A stretch of DNA of 64,000 nt from Crossaster papposus. Its lineage: Eukaryota > Echinodermata > Asteroidea > Velatida > Solasteridae. Each line of letters begins with the position of its first letter. The first letter of the stretch is position 1. The position numbers and the translations under genes are program-made. Below the pieces are notes generated by a model. The model had not been told where the DNA came from and did no database searches. It saw only the letters and a list, made by a program, of their open reading frames with translations. Location: positions 2,657,001-2,721,000 of the forward strand of contig JBAIAA010000409.1 in NCBI GenBank assembly GCA_037893245.1, read 5' to 3'. Below, in pieces: positions 1 through 10,589 of the stretch.

Positions 1-594
1 TAGGACGAGTCCTAAATCAAAGATCGATCTTATTCTTGGCTAAGACGTGTCCTAAGATCGATTTCACTAAACCCATCTTAAGAAAGACGGATCGCTACCA
101 ATTTGATGGCTGTTTCATGTTTGTTTTTACCGCTAGAGGAAACGGTCGTTGAAAAGAAACACGCAAACAAACTTCTAGCGTGCGCGCGTGCATAGAACAC
201 AAAATATTGCTAATCTGCACATTACAATCACGTACGGTAGTTCTGCATGTTCTATTATACAACAGAGTCGACTAGTTGGCGTATAAATAATTAGTTTTTA
301 AAACTATACACACATAGCAAAATCTGTTTCTTCTTCGAAACTAAAACTCTAGGCCGACATTTGTCTTTAACGAGAAGATAATGCAATGGTTTTCAGACAA
401 TATACAGATTAGCGCACGTATTAATAAGACCCTCGGACCGATCCTAAGTTAAGAAGAGTTTAGCCGCGTTGCTATGGAAGATAGGACGTGTTGAACGCTT
501 CTTAACTTTGGTGAAATTGATCCTAGGACGAGTCGCGAGTTGGGACGAGTTACTCTTCCTAAGACGCGTCTTAGCGTTTCGTGAAATCAGCCCC
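1..594. repeat. Right part of a MITE-like element, left end outside window
   Basis: The right edge reads GTGAAATCAGCCCC at 581-594. The interior carries many copies, in both orientations, of short motifs such as CCTAAGACGCGTCTTAG, AAGATCGATCTT and GGACGAGTC. Subterminal motif clusters of this kind are usual in non-autonomous DNA transposons. A degraded relative sits at about 8975-9085. No coding sequence is visible. The superfamily is not assigned because the left end and target duplication are off the window. Confidence 0.55.
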
Positions 595-974
595 ATGAGT
601 ATTTTAACTGCAGAAAAAATAAAATAATTGAAAATTGTGTTCGTTAACCCTAACTAACCCCAAGCCCATCAAACTCCAACTGTAGGTTTTGTTAGGTTTG
701 GGCAGATTTGTTGTTGAACTTTGTTTGACTCAGTACGACAGGCCCATGGAGACCCTGTTGAATCATGCGAGGTTCAGGGCAGAAAGTCATGAGACTTGGG
801 GGAATGCACCTACATGTAGGCATTTATTCGTGGGTAAGCTCACGGCTCACGTAAGTCAAGTAAATTACAAGACCATTCTCAATTGCAGATGATTAGTACT
901 TTGTGATTTGACCCGTTCATTAAAATTCTCCTATGATTTAATAAGTCTAAAGTTATTTTTTATTTTTTATAAAG
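595..974. other. Intron or upstream sequence, no gene seen
   Basis: AT-rich sequence before the first visible NCKIPSD exon. It holds a TTAACCCTAACTAACCCC stretch near 645 that resembles the tip of the MITEs at 1491 and 5455 and may be a stub of that family. A pyrimidine-rich run precedes the splice acceptor at 973-974. Confidence 0.5.
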
Positions 975-1464
975 GAAGCTAATCGAGCATCGACAAATTG
1001 TGTTAAAAAAACAGACTGCGTCTGTGGACAGCCCGGCCACAGAGCCGGCTACAAGTTGTTCCACATCGCGGTCGTCAGTGAAGCATCGATCAGCACCAGC
1101 CCCACCCATACGAGCTAGTGACCCACAGGTGACCTCCCAGAGCCCACTGCCCTCATCAACCCAACCGGAGACAGAATCGAATCCGCCGAACAACAGAATT
1201 TCATCGCCCGTGCTCCATAACGACTCTGATGAACCGCTGCAGCACGCAGAGCCCACACCATCTTCACCCATTCGGGCTCTGTCATTGAATTCCGTGCCGG
1301 ATACCCTCGGCCAAGAGTTGGTGGAGCTCGTGCGCGTGAAGACTGGGCTGAGTTACGCCAAATGCACGACGGCTTTGAGTGCTGTCTTCAGTCATGTCAG
1401 GGATGTCATCCCCGCAGTGGCTCCGACAATGGACAAGATCCGTCAGTCTCTACAACAGACAACA
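975..1464 (+). CDS. NCKIPSD: NCKIPSD exon: Ser/Pro-rich linker and start of the leucine-rich domain
   Basis: The acceptor AG is at 973-974 (a second AG at 977-978 is possible) and the donor GTAAGT at 1465. The first 110 codons or so are low-complexity Ser/Pro/Thr, as expected for the linker after the SH3 and proline-rich part. Then [20 protein letters not shown] begins the helical domain. It ends in phase 0. Confidence 0.85.
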
Positions 1465-4400
1465 GTAAGTCAATGGTTTTGTGTCGCCTATTAACCCTAA
1501 CTCCCAACTTTCAATTTTTCTTACACATAACCTGAATCCTGCAAAATCCTGCAATTCCAAAGTGTTAAAACTTCATGTAACCTGCAGAATCCTCCAATAT
1601 TTATTACTGGTGACCACTGCCCAAATCCTGCAAAATTTTGCAGTGGGTTTACCATTGAGCTATCAAACATGGAACAAACAGCTGCTAAGTGCCCTATTAC
1701 AACAAGGGTCTGCACACATGACTCTTGCCAACGTTTCACCTTGACTGAAGCTCTTCCAAGTGACCTCGATCCTGCAAAATCCTGCCATTTACAAAGAGGA
1801 TTTTCTTCCTGTACTATAACCTAACCCCGGTAACCTAACGCTTACCTGAATGATTAAGAACAAATTTTAACAAAGAAACTGCCGTTTGAGCATGTAATGT
1901 TTGACTGTGTGAGTTGACAAGAGGCTGGCTGACTTGTGGTTGACGTGTGGTTGACGTGTGGTTGACGTGTGATTGACGTGTGATTGACGTGTGGTTGACG
2001 TGTGGTTGACGTGTGGTTGACGTGTGGGTGACTTGATACCAACTTGTGGTGACTTGATACTAACTTGTGGTTGACTTGATACCAACTTGTGATTGACTTG
2101 ATACCAACTTGTGATTGACTTGATACCAACTTGTGATTGACTTGATACCAACTTGTGATTGACTTGATACCAACTTGTGATTGACTTGATACCAACTTGT
2201 GATTGACTTGATACCAACTTGTGATTGACTTGTGATTGACTTGTGATTGACTTGTGGTGACCTGTGACCGACTTGTGGTAACCTGTGACCGACTTGTGGT
2301 GACTTGATACCGACTTGTGGTGACTTGTGACCGACTTGTGGTGACTTGTGACCGACTTGTGGTGACTTGTGACCGACTTGTGGTGACTTGTGACCGACTT
2401 GTGGTGACTTGTGACCGACTTGTGGTGACTTGTGACCGACTTGTGGTGACTTGTGACCGACTTGTGGTGACTTGTGACCGACTTGTGGTGACTTGTGACC
2501 GACTTGTGGTGACTTGTGACCGACTTGTGGTGACTTGTGACCGACTTGTGACCGACTTGTGGTGACTTGTGACCGACTTGTGGTGACTTGTGACCGACTC
2601 GATTACAACTTTGGAACTGACACAGCTTTTTTTTGCAAACAGAATTCTTCAGTGTCTGACGGCAAGTTGAACCTGCATGGCAGTAAGGACAAGGAGAGGT
2701 TGGAGGTCATCTTCTCAGAGCTGACGGACTGCAAGAACGACTCCCAGCAGAGGAGTTGGGCCTTGCACGAAGACGAGGCGGTCATCAGCGAGTACTTGGA
2801 GGAACTTGCGACAATCTTGGTAAGCCAGATCATGCATGTGTCTTGGGGCCATTTTAGATTGTGTGCGGTTTACATACGGTAACAGCCATGCAGCTAAATT
2901 ATTAGAAAAATGTTTTCAATGGGACAGCTTACGCGGTGCGAGTACACTAAGAAAGGGCATGGCCTTTAGCAGAATGTCATTTTAACAACAGATTTCCAAA
3001 ATCACGTCCAAATGCTCCCAAATTGCTTCAGCCGTTTTGAATCTGGAGAAAACTTTGCGTGTATGTACGTCCTCCGGCGCGAACTGGTTAATACACATCA
3101 TTTGAAATGATCAATCACGGTGTACCTAGCTGCAAAGCTACATGTCATCTACAAATATCTCCTACTTTCAGAGTGATGCCAACCCTGATCTGTGCAAAGC
3201 TGTCCTACAGAGAGACAACTATGAAGTCATCAACTCGCTGGTATTGTACTACCAAATGGTAAGAACAATGTGTTTTAGGGATGTGATGGTACATTATAAT
3301 TTAGTACTAGATTATTCTACGTGCAACAATGACCAGTGATGGAGGTCTTGAGAACTTGTCTCTGTCTTGAGAACTTGTCTCTGTCTTGATGAGACCATCT
3401 TGAAACCTCTTTTTTTATGTCTTGGTCTCTGTCTTGTCCTAACAAACTATTCTACATTGTAAATCCGCCAAAATGAATCTTTTTTTGTCGCGCACACAAA
3501 TGTTATGGTTAATGGCTGCTCAATATGGAGGTATCCTGAATTCGATCAGCACTACTGCTAGGCTTGCCATCTTCAATCCATCAAAATTCTCCCGTTTTCA
3601 ATATGGAGGTATATCCTGAATCCGCCAACATTTTCCAAAACAGGGGTACGGATTTTGATGGAGGTTGGGGTTACATTTGGTAGTATACACCTTTTGCAAA
3701 CATAATGAAAAAAAGACTTAATTATTATCAAATACTTTAGATGAATGTAAGTGAATAACGGTCTCAAGCATCCTGTGAAATGACGGCACCTGATGTGATG
3801 AAGTGGAATTTTGTATCAATTTTAAACGATTGATTGCCGACCGGCAATCGTTGTAAATACCTGACTATTTTAAAACACTGCCCCAATTTATTGAATTTGT
3901 CTAAAGGAAGTCGAGGAACCAGACTGCAAAAACAGCACTTTTTGTCTTGTTTTTCCTAGCTTCTATGAACACAAAACTTTTAACAGGCTAGCGTCACAAC
4001 ATTTACTATAAAATATGAATCTAAGGCCATAACCCACTCATTTTTGAAAATTACAGCAAAAGCAAATGGTGTACACTACCTTTAATGCTTGAAAACCCTC
4101 ATTTCAACTTCTGCCCAGTTCTGTCTCATTTTGCCAGAAGGCCTAAAAAAACCTGCTGTACCTCTTCCTCCCCAGGAGCTCCGCACCTCCCTACGTCTGC
4201 TCCTCCTCAAGGCCTTCGGTGTCCTGTGCGGTCTGGAGTCAGTCCTGCTCTCCCAGCTGCTCTGCTCGGTCCTCCTGGTGGAAATGGCCCGTGACATGCA
4301 GACGGACACCCAGTGTCTACAGAAGGTGTGCTTTTCCGCCCTAGTGGCCACTATGCTGTTGTCGTCCGGCCAGCCGCTGCCTTATACGCACTACGGTACG

Positions 4401-7400
4401 TTCAGGTTTAAGGTTGACAGGGTTCTCAGTAAACTGAGTTTGCCTGACTTTGCCTTTAACCAGGTCGCGCCGGGTTATTTTAAGATCACAAAGCTGATCA
4501 CGAAACTTGATTTGAGGCGGGTTCAAGCCAATGGTACCGGGCATTTTCGGGTCTTGCTCGCTGCTGACAGACATTTCCGGCCTTGCTCGCTGCTGACAGA
4601 CATTTCCGGCCTTGCTCGCTGCTGACAGACATTTCCGGCCTTGCTCGCTGCTGACAGACATTTCCGGCCTTGCTCGTGACGTGTTTATGCGTCATCCGTT
4701 TTGAATCTTGGGAAAACTTTGCGTGTATATACGTCCTCCGCTGCGAACTGGTCAAAGGTAAGATCAAACATTTGCAGACATCGAACATTTTTACTTTACC
4801 AAATTATTCAGAAATATCTATCTTATTTGAAAGTAAATAATGATTCTAGGGCATCCAGCAAAATGATTGCAGTAAATGTAGGTATCCTGTCATGGCTCCG
4901 AAAATAAAATCGCGATTGCCGGATGGCTGTCGCGAAAAATAACATAAATACAAAAAACAACTGCCCGACGGTTAAAAACGAAATAGGTTTTGCTTGTTTT
5001 GTTTTTCCTCGGCATCCATGATTGTAAAACTTCGTACAAATCAGTTACTATAAAATATCACCCTCCTCCGAATCAACCCATTCTTGATAATTCAAGCCAT
5101 TACCAATGGTGTATCCTACTTTTGAGTACATGACCTACCGGTACGTCTTCTTGGACTTGTAATCCTCCCTAACTTATACAATGGAGGTGGGTATAACAAC
5201 CCTTACCAAAACCCATTTCTATACCTGCTTTTTTGTATTCACCCTGTGTGAAGTCTTCTATTTTTATCTTGTGAAAATCTAGATCAGCTGAACGAAGAGT
5301 TTGTCTGCTTCTTGCTAGACAACGTTGAGGATCCACCACCAGAGGACGAATCGGATCAAATCCCAGATCTGTTTGTCAATCTTGTGCTGGCCTTCAATCT
5401 TCACTTTACAGGTTGGTTGTTGAGCAGAGGTTTGTTCACTTGTTGCTATTCTTTTAACCCTAACCACCCCAAATCCTCCAAATTTCTCTTTGCAAATTGC
5501 AGGATTGAGGTTACTGTAGAAGTTGATGCGTCGGGGTAATTTGCAGGATTGAGGGAATTTTTTTTGTTTTCGCTACTAGAGGATAATGCAGGATCCAGGT
5601 CATAAGGCCTAAACTAATGCTTGATGATTTGCAGGATTGAGGTTATTTGGTATTTATCAAAATGAGGATTTTGAAGGATTGAGGTTATTTGTCTCACTGC
5701 TACTGCTCTATGTACCTTCTCCATAGAGCTTCAGTCTAGGTGTAATTAGTTATGTGTCAAGGATAGGAAACGTTTGCATACCAATGGTCATGTGTGCAGA
5801 CCCTTGTTGCAATAGAACACTTACATGTAGCAGCTGTTTGTTCCATGTTTGTCTGCTTTATTGCTCAAGGTAAACTCATTACAGGATTTTGCAGGATTCA
5901 GGCAGTGGTCACCATGTAATAAATATCGGAGGATTATGCAGGATTCAGGTTACATAAAGTTTAAACACTTTGAAATTAAAGGATTTTCAGGATGTGTAAG
6001 AAAAATAGGGTAGGGAGTTAGGGTTAAAGTGACATCATACCATTTGTCGATTGTGCATTTTTATATATCGTTTGAAGCAGCAAAATTGATGAAAATATAA
6101 AGAAAGGTGCTTGACAAACAACCTGATGAAGATTTTAGCTCTGTGAATGCTGCATATTCCGAGATTTAAAGATTTTGATTTTAATTCAAAATTTGTCAAG
6201 TCAAAATTTAAATTGCAACCACAATCTGCAATAAAGGCACATACGTTCTTATCCAGCCAATTGCAGCTACTCGCGTGCCACACACAGAACAGACCAATAG
6301 TAGGGCCACTGCGTGCGCCGCGCGTCGTTCAAATACTTGCACGCACTATTTGTTAAAATGTCCAAAAGTGTGTCTCTGCGCAAATATTTGGAATTAGCAT
6401 TCTTCTGTTATTTTCTTCAAAATAACAGCATGCCAGATGGAATAATTTCACAAGGAAATAAGAATCATTAATATCTTTACAATATAAGTAAGCTAAAAGT
6501 GAACAAAGTTGGTAAGGCGAGACTCGAACCTGGGACCTCCGGAATACCGGACTGGCTCTCTACCAACTGAGCTACATGTATCTTGCCCTACCAGTATATT
6601 GGCAGTCTTCCAAATTGTCAGTATCTTTGTTTGAGGGCGCCAGTCAGAAGTCGTAAACACAAGAATGCCGTGAAGCCATGCATCATGTCCGATTTTTACG
6701 ATACAACCTTGGGAAGCAACATTGTGGGGATCGCTCAAGTCGTATCCTCATTAAGACAAGACTGTGTGTGTGTGGAAGCATTGCATTCACTGTGTGGATC
6801 TCTGAAGAAAAGATGTCTTACTTAGCGAGGTATCGACAAAGACGCTATGTGGACTTGCCCACACCCACACAATTAGCTTTACCTTTCATACGCACTGTGG
6901 ACATTTCTTTGTTTTCATGTAATAAGGAAAACAATGGCTAAATTCTCATTTTTCACGCTTCCCCCCAAAAAAATGTAATCTCAAATTTTGGGCCTCTCAC
7001 CTGTTCCTCTTACCTCTTCTATTTATAACCCTAACCCGTTTTTTCTCTAAAGCTTTTTTTTTAGAGAGGGCACAAGGGACTGTGGACCTGTCCAAGTCCA
7101 TAAATCGTAACCTCTTTCCGCATCCTGTGGATGTCAATTGTTCGGAGGTCCACAGTGCATATGAAACTAACTCACACGTGTGTAACCTTCCATCGTAGAC
7201 CCCTGTTGTCCCTCGTTTGTTTGTATCGTTTGGAAGGCCTCCCATAAGTTTTGCCAACGAATTTCAATCGTGGACGTTGTGTAAATCGTGGACTCTATTT
7301 TCCTTGATTGTTCTACGTCCACAGATATACACACTCAAGGTTAACCCCTCTCTGAAAAAAGGGTTTAGGACCTTAATAGGGCTAAGCTTATCTGTAGAGA

Positions 7401-9842
7401 AACACTTGAAGGTATTAAAAACTGTCCTAATACAGGAGAGATTCAATGACTAACTCTAGCCACACACACACACTACTTGACTCGGGAAATGAACCTGAAC
7501 CTCGTGAGTGATTAGCCCTTTATGCATTAGCCACCCATCAAACAGTTTGTGGATATAGACAATTTGTCTTTTAATTTTTTGTTTAAAGATTCATCAGCGA
7601 ATATGGTGATGAAGGTTCTGGCCAAGCGGAAGACGTCAAGAACTTTCAGCGAGAAGATTTTGATCCTGTTCAACCGCGAAGGTGCATATAAGAAAAATGA
7701 TTCAAGAGATTTCATTTGATTTGTCTATTTAAAACAATTTTTTGGACAACTAACCCTTTGAGAGATTTGTTGTCCTTTTTTTTCCAACGCTTTAAGCAGC
7801 AGTTCTTTTATAGCATTGAATTTGTAGTCGTGCGGGTAATTCTGCAGGTTGTGGGTTCGAACCCACCCTGCTACGCATAATATGGGTAGATGCATTATCA
7901 ATGCCTTGCAGTGGACTAGTTACCCATCCCAACCCTATGTTAAGAAGAGATCAGATTGTCTTTTGTCAATGTAAGGGGCTGGTTCTTCCATAGATCAATA
8001 CTTTCCTGTGAAGCCCGCACCTCAAGTGGCCTTTGGCCTTTGGCCTTGTGATAGGTGATTTGCATAACAAAAGAAGTTTCGAGTTTGATATTGTTTAATT
8101 CGCTCTCACAAACTGCTGTAAAACTTGAACAGTTCCTTGCGCTTCAAAATTTATGTCTGTGAAAGGCAGAAATTAATATGTTTCTTGAAATCACCGTGAA
8201 ACTTTTTTATGCCGCAGTCATCCCATTTTTACGGTGTAAAGTTGGCAAGGTCAGCAGAGATTCGTTTTTTTCATGATAATTTGTAATCGCCGTGAAAAAA
8301 CAAACAATTTTAGGCTCCTGTTGTTCAGAAATTCATAGTGTAGGAACGAATAGGAGGTAATTTTTTCCATTTTTTTTTTTTTTTCTATTTTCCATAATAG
8401 AGCCCACTATTTGTGGAAATCTCTGAGACGGATCTTTGAAAATGACATTCTTTGGTTATTTTCTTCAAGATGACACCATACCAGAAATAATAATTTCAAA
8501 GGGAGTTTAGAATGATTACATGTATTATCTTTATAACACGTACCTATTCAACAGTATTTTGGTTGGTTATTTTTTGGATAGCTAATTCTATACCATTCTC
8601 CTGTTTTCCCCCCACTGATTATTTTGACCCAGTTGACCCAGTGCATATGTTTGAGTACGAGCCCAAACCGCCAAACTCGCTAATCAAGTTCCTGCGAGAC
8701 ATCTTTTCCAGCGCCGACACGTCGTCCCTGTTTTACACTAATGACATGAACGTCCTGATTGACATCATCATTGGGCAGCTGACTGACAGATGTCCAGGAG
8801 ATAAGGTAGATAGTTCTTTTTGGAGAAAAAAGAAATGATTCGGTTTAAAGCGAATATACAACATTTGCAAACATCAAAAAACAAAACTACCAAATTATTA
8901 CGAAATTCCTTACTGGACTGTTGAATGAATGACAGTCTTAAGCTAATTGTACAATTATGGCACCTTTCACAAAACTTTTCTTAACTTAAGATCGATCTTA
9001 AAATTTAGGAAGAGTCCCAGCTTTAAAATCGATCTTACATAAGATGCATTCTGAAATCGATTTCACAAAACGTGTCTTAAGCGGGGCGTATCCTGAATAT
9101 AATAAATCGTAAACTATTTGTTGAACGAGGCTGAATTGGCAAGTTTTACGGCTATTTTATATTTATTGTAATGCGCTAACGAAACCGCCGTCGGGATCTG
9201 TGCACAAAGCAAATTAAAGATGGCTGATTGGCAAGTTGACGCTGCACAACTTGTTGGCGGTCATACTATTAAAGAAAGGAACCGTGCACTCTTAAAAGGT
9301 TTACTTTCACTTAATTTTTTTTAATCAACCTTTTTGTTAATTAAACCTGAAACTTTTTAAAATTTTAAATGATGTCATTATGATTTGCACTGGTGGACAA
9401 TACGGGCAAGAATAGATTTGAAATTGTTGGTTTTTACATAATATCAATGTATTCATGCCTCGGTTTAAACAAGCATAATTGGTGAATGGGATGTCCGATT
9501 GAAGTGCAACAAACAAACAAACAAGTACCCACAAACCCCCATTTGAACCTCGGCCCAGTTCTGTCTTGTGGGGTTTTTTTTGCCAGGAAACCTCACATTT
9601 TATCTTGTTTGTGTACATTGTTTTTATGTATTTTTGTTTTGCAGCTGAGGACGGAGTACCTGTTTCTGATTCACAGCATCCTCCAGATGTCAGTCTACTG
9701 GGAGCACAAGCACCGCCTGGACGACCTGAAGAAAAGCCTGGAGAAGATTGCCAAGGAGGAGGAAGCGGAGAGCAAGGAAGACAAGCAGATACTCATGAAC
9801 ATCCGCAAAGAGTGCAAGTTCAACTTCACCATTACGTTTTGA
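975..9842 (+). CDS. NCKIPSD: NCKIPSD/SPIN90 ortholog, C-terminal part (8 exons)
   Basis: Exons 975-1464, 2643-2819, 3172-3258, 4176-4395, 5283-5411, 7589-7681, 8633-8805 and 9645-9842 join with matching phases (0,0,0,1,1,1,0) into 521 residues plus a TGA stop at 9840-9842. I recognise the SPIN90/Ldb17 leucine-rich (armadillo-like) domain from motifs shared with vertebrate [71 protein letters not shown] and LRTEYL. In vertebrates the protein is about 720 residues, with an N-terminal SH3 domain and a proline-rich region, so roughly 200 residues are upstream of the window. The family (SPIN90/WISH/DIP, yeast Dip1/Ldb17) binds Arp2/3 complex and starts linear actin filaments at the cell cortex and on endosomes. 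All introns have GT...AG ends and are loaded with repeats. I see no in-frame stop in any exon, so the gene looks functional. Confidence 0.93.
1491..1833 (+). repeat. Intronic MITE with TTAACCCTAACTCCC tip, copy 1
   Basis: It starts with TTAACCCTAACTCCC and carries repeated AATCCTGCAAAATCCTGCA motifs. The right side ends near CTAACCCCGGTAACCTAACG. The same sequence lies in reverse complement at 5455-6027, where both tips show the AACCCTAAC motif, so this is a DNA-transposon derivative without coding capacity. It sits in the intron between exons 975-1464 and 2643-2819. Confidence 0.7.
1917..2605. repeat. Three-part minisatellite in NCKIPSD intron
   Basis: Three blocks of related units follow each other. 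About 1925-2035 holds an 11-base unit (GTGGTTGACGT). About 2035-2240 holds a 20-base unit (TTGATACCAACTTGTGATTG). About 2255-2600 holds a 21-base unit (ACTTGTGGTGACTTGTGACC), roughly 15 copies. All share a TTGTG(G/A)TTGAC-like core, so the blocks probably evolved from one another. The array ends only about 40 bases before the acceptor of the exon at 2643. The long open frames it creates are an artefact of repeat length and are not genes. Confidence 0.92.
2643..2819 (+). CDS. NCKIPSD: NCKIPSD exon with RLEVIF / QQRSWAL motifs
   Basis: Acceptor TTTTTTGCAAACAG at 2629-2642, donor GTAAGC at 2820; 59 codons, phase 0 at both ends. Contains [23 protein letters not shown] and YLEELATIL, which align with the vertebrate protein almost without gaps. 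Confidence 0.93.
2820..3171. other. NCKIPSD intron, no gene seen
   Basis: A segment at about 3030-3095 (GAAAACTTTGCGTGTATGTA, then CGTCCTCCG) recurs at about 4690-4750 in a later intron, so it is part of a dispersed repeat. Nothing else was recognised. Confidence 0.6.
3172..3258 (+). CDS. NCKIPSD: NCKIPSD exon, 29 codons
   Basis: Acceptor TACTTTCAG ends at 3171; donor GTAAGA at 3259. Phase 0 at both ends. The residues [12 protein letters not shown] and LVLYYQM match the equivalent helix pair in vertebrate NCKIPSD. Confidence 0.92.
3259..4175. other. NCKIPSD intron with repeat fragments
   Basis: About 3335-3440 repeats TCTCTGTCTTGAGAACTTG and variants. About 3690-4080 is a diverged copy of the dispersed repeat seen more clearly at 4757-5125 and 9980-10345: shared features are the GATTGCCG box, the TTTTTCCT...CATGA stretch, an ACTATAAAATAT box and a final AATGGTGTA. 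No coding potential. Confidence 0.6.
4176..4395 (+). CDS. NCKIPSD: NCKIPSD exon with [12 protein letters not shown] motif
   Basis: Acceptor CCTCTTCCTCCCCAG ends at 4175; donor GTACGT at 4396. 73 codons plus one base (phase 1). Encodes [28 protein letters not shown] and LPYTHY, the most conserved block of the SPIN90 helical domain, within the Arp2/3-binding part in characterised homologs. Confidence 0.95.
4545..4678. repeat. 30-base minisatellite, about 4.5 copies
   Basis: The unit GCTCGCTGCTGACAGACATT followed by TCCGGCCTT repeats with almost no change between copies, which suggests recent expansion. Located in the intron after the exon ending at 4395. Confidence 0.9.
4757..5125. repeat. Dispersed repeat, clearest intronic copy
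   Basis: Matches about 9980-10345 with the same order of blocks: TTTGAAAGTAAATAATGATT, GATTGCCGGA, AACTGCCCGACG, CTCGGCATCCATGATTGTAA and ATTACCAATGGTGTATCC. Weaker copies lie at about 3690-4080 and 8850-8960. No terminal inverted repeat or coding sequence seen; class unknown. Confidence 0.65.
5283..5411 (+). CDS. NCKIPSD: NCKIPSD exon with [14 protein letters not shown] motif
   Basis: Acceptor AAAATCTAG ends at 5282; donor GTTGGT at 5412. Enters and leaves in phase 1. Encodes [11 protein letters not shown] and [16 protein letters not shown], matching the vertebrate sequence at the same position. Confidence 0.93.
5455..6027 (-). repeat. Intronic MITE, inverted copy of the element at 1491
   Basis: Reverse complement of the 1491-1833 element over most of its length, with extra internal sequence here. 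Both ends carry an AACCCTAAC motif as inverted repeats (TTAACCCTAACCACCCC at the left, GGGAGTTAGGGTTAAA at the right). Repeated TTTGCAGGATT motifs fill the subterminal parts. The two copies flank three exons in opposite orientation. Confidence 0.75.
6345..6600 (-). repeat. tRNA-derived SINE-like element
   Basis: On the - strand, about 6596 down to 6510 reads as a tRNA-like head: TAGCTCAGTTGGTAGAG (box A) and GGTTCGAGTCTCGCC (box B), with possible acceptor arms GGTAGGG/CCTTACC. An extra stretch after the acceptor arm and a poor anticodon stem argue against a working tRNA. The body at about 6345-6480 recurs in the same orientation at about 8400-8540, without the tRNA head, which supports a dispersed SINE-type repeat. 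Confidence 0.55.
6601..7588. other. NCKIPSD intron remainder, no gene seen
   Basis: No repeat with clear ends and no conserved coding sequence. About 7070-7150 and 7265-7330 contain loosely similar GTGGAC/TCCACAG stretches that may be an old degraded repeat. Confidence 0.5.
7589..7681 (+). CDS. NCKIPSD: NCKIPSD exon, 30 codons plus split ends
   Basis: Acceptor TTGTTTAAAG ends at 7588; donor GTGCAT at 7682 (weak but GT). Phase 1 in and out. Encodes [13 protein letters not shown] and [12 protein letters not shown], matching the vertebrate helix that ends in LLLLNRG. Confidence 0.92.
7822..7885 (+). repeat. Degenerate tRNA-like box B (SINE remnant)
   Basis: GTGGGTTCGAACCCACC at about 7850-7866 is a perfect tRNA T-arm hairpin with a box B. 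The upstream half does not fold as a tRNA. Probably a remnant of a tRNA-derived SINE; too degraded to bound. Confidence 0.35.
8395..8540. repeat. Second copy of the 6345-6480 repeat body
   Basis: Shares GGTTATTTTCTTCAA, AATAATTTCA and the order of blocks with 6345-6480 in the same orientation, but lacks the tRNA-like head. Diverged dispersed repeat lying just upstream of the exon at 8633. Confidence 0.5.
8633..8805 (+). CDS. NCKIPSD: NCKIPSD exon with LFYTNDM motif
   Basis: Acceptor TTTTGACCCAG ends at 8632; donor GTAGAT at 8806. Enters in phase 1 and leaves in phase 0. Encodes [20 protein letters not shown], then [15 protein letters not shown] and CPGDK, matching the vertebrate sequence. 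Confidence 0.95.
8975..9090. repeat. Fragment of the MITE family seen at 1-594
   Basis: Contains AACTTAAGATCGATCTTAAA, AAAATCGATCTTA and GATTTCACAAAACGTGTCTTA, the same motif set as the window start. Located in the last NCKIPSD intron. Confidence 0.5.
9645..9842 (+). CDS. NCKIPSD: NCKIPSD terminal exon and stop
   Basis: Acceptor TTTTTGTTTTGCAG ends at 9644; 65 codons then TGA at 9840-9842. Encodes [33 protein letters not shown] and a short charged tail, matching the end of vertebrate NCKIPSD. I could not place a poly(A) signal with confidence. Confidence 0.92.
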   Translation: MRTEYLFLIHSILQMSVYWEHKHRLDDLKKSLEKIAKEEEAESKEDKQILMNIRKECKFNFTITF

Positions 9843-9979
9843 GATGGTGAAATCCACACATGAACAGTATTATTATGCAATCCAATTCACCAACTCTCGA
9901 TTTCAATTTTGTCAGGGAAAAAAACAATTCATACCGAAGGGCTGCATTCAGAGATCAAAATAGTCAATTCGATAAATGT

Positions 9980-10345
9980 CTAACTTATGCTATGTAAATT
10001 AGTCTAGTGTGTGATTGAATGTTAGGAAATATCTTACTTATTTGAAAGTAAATCATGATTCTAGGCATCTAGCAAAATGATTGCGCTAGATATATCCTGT
10101 CATTGTTCTGAACAAATGAATTTTATTTAAACAAATTACGATTGCCGGACGGATCCGGAGATTGCGGGGGAAAAAACCCAAAACAGGAACAACTGCCCGA
10201 CGCCGGTTGAAAACCAACGCCATTTTTCTTGCATTTTTCCTCGGCATCCATGATTGTAAAACAGGTCCGTTAAACGATATACAACCCCCCAAATCCACCC
10301 ATTCCTAATAAGTTCAAGCAATTACCAATGGTGTATCCTTTAACA
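9980..10345. repeat. Dispersed repeat copy downstream of NCKIPSD
   Basis: Same block order as 4757-5125, including ATTGCCGGACGGAT, AACTGCCCGACG, CTCGGCATCCATGATTGTAA and ACCAATGGTGTATCC. It may lie in the 3' untranslated region or just beyond it. Confidence 0.6.
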
Positions 10346-10589
10346 CAGTTTTAAATTAAGTCGATTTTGACCTGTGAATGCTGCCTTTCGGCAACAGCTT
10401 AAACGAATTTGATCTGTAATGACAAATATTTCTGAGACAATGTTCAAATAGAGTGACTAAAATTTGAAATTTAATGGTAAATGACCAAATTGGTTTGGCG
10501 AAAGCGGTTGATTTTTTATCTCGGACGAAAATAAATGTGAGAGTTGGTGAATTTAAATGAAAAATGTTTTAAAATAGCCGGGAAAACCT

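Noticed and set aside
641-665. Interstitial telomere repeat (CCCTAA)
   Set aside because: Only one or two copies of the hexamer, and the same word is the tip of the MITEs at 1491 and 5455.
1917-2605. CRISPR-like regular repeats
   Set aside because: There are no unique spacers between units, the units drift gradually, and the setting is an animal intron. The same applies to 12437-12990 and 61938-62290.
2317-2882. Long open frames made of repeated VTCDRLV units
   Set aside because: They come from the 21-base minisatellite, whose length is divisible by three, so any stop-free unit gives a long frame. No start context or conservation; the true exon begins at 2643.
6510-6596. A working tRNA gene
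   Set aside because: Box A and box B are good, but extra bases after the acceptor arm and an unusable anticodon arm point to a SINE head.
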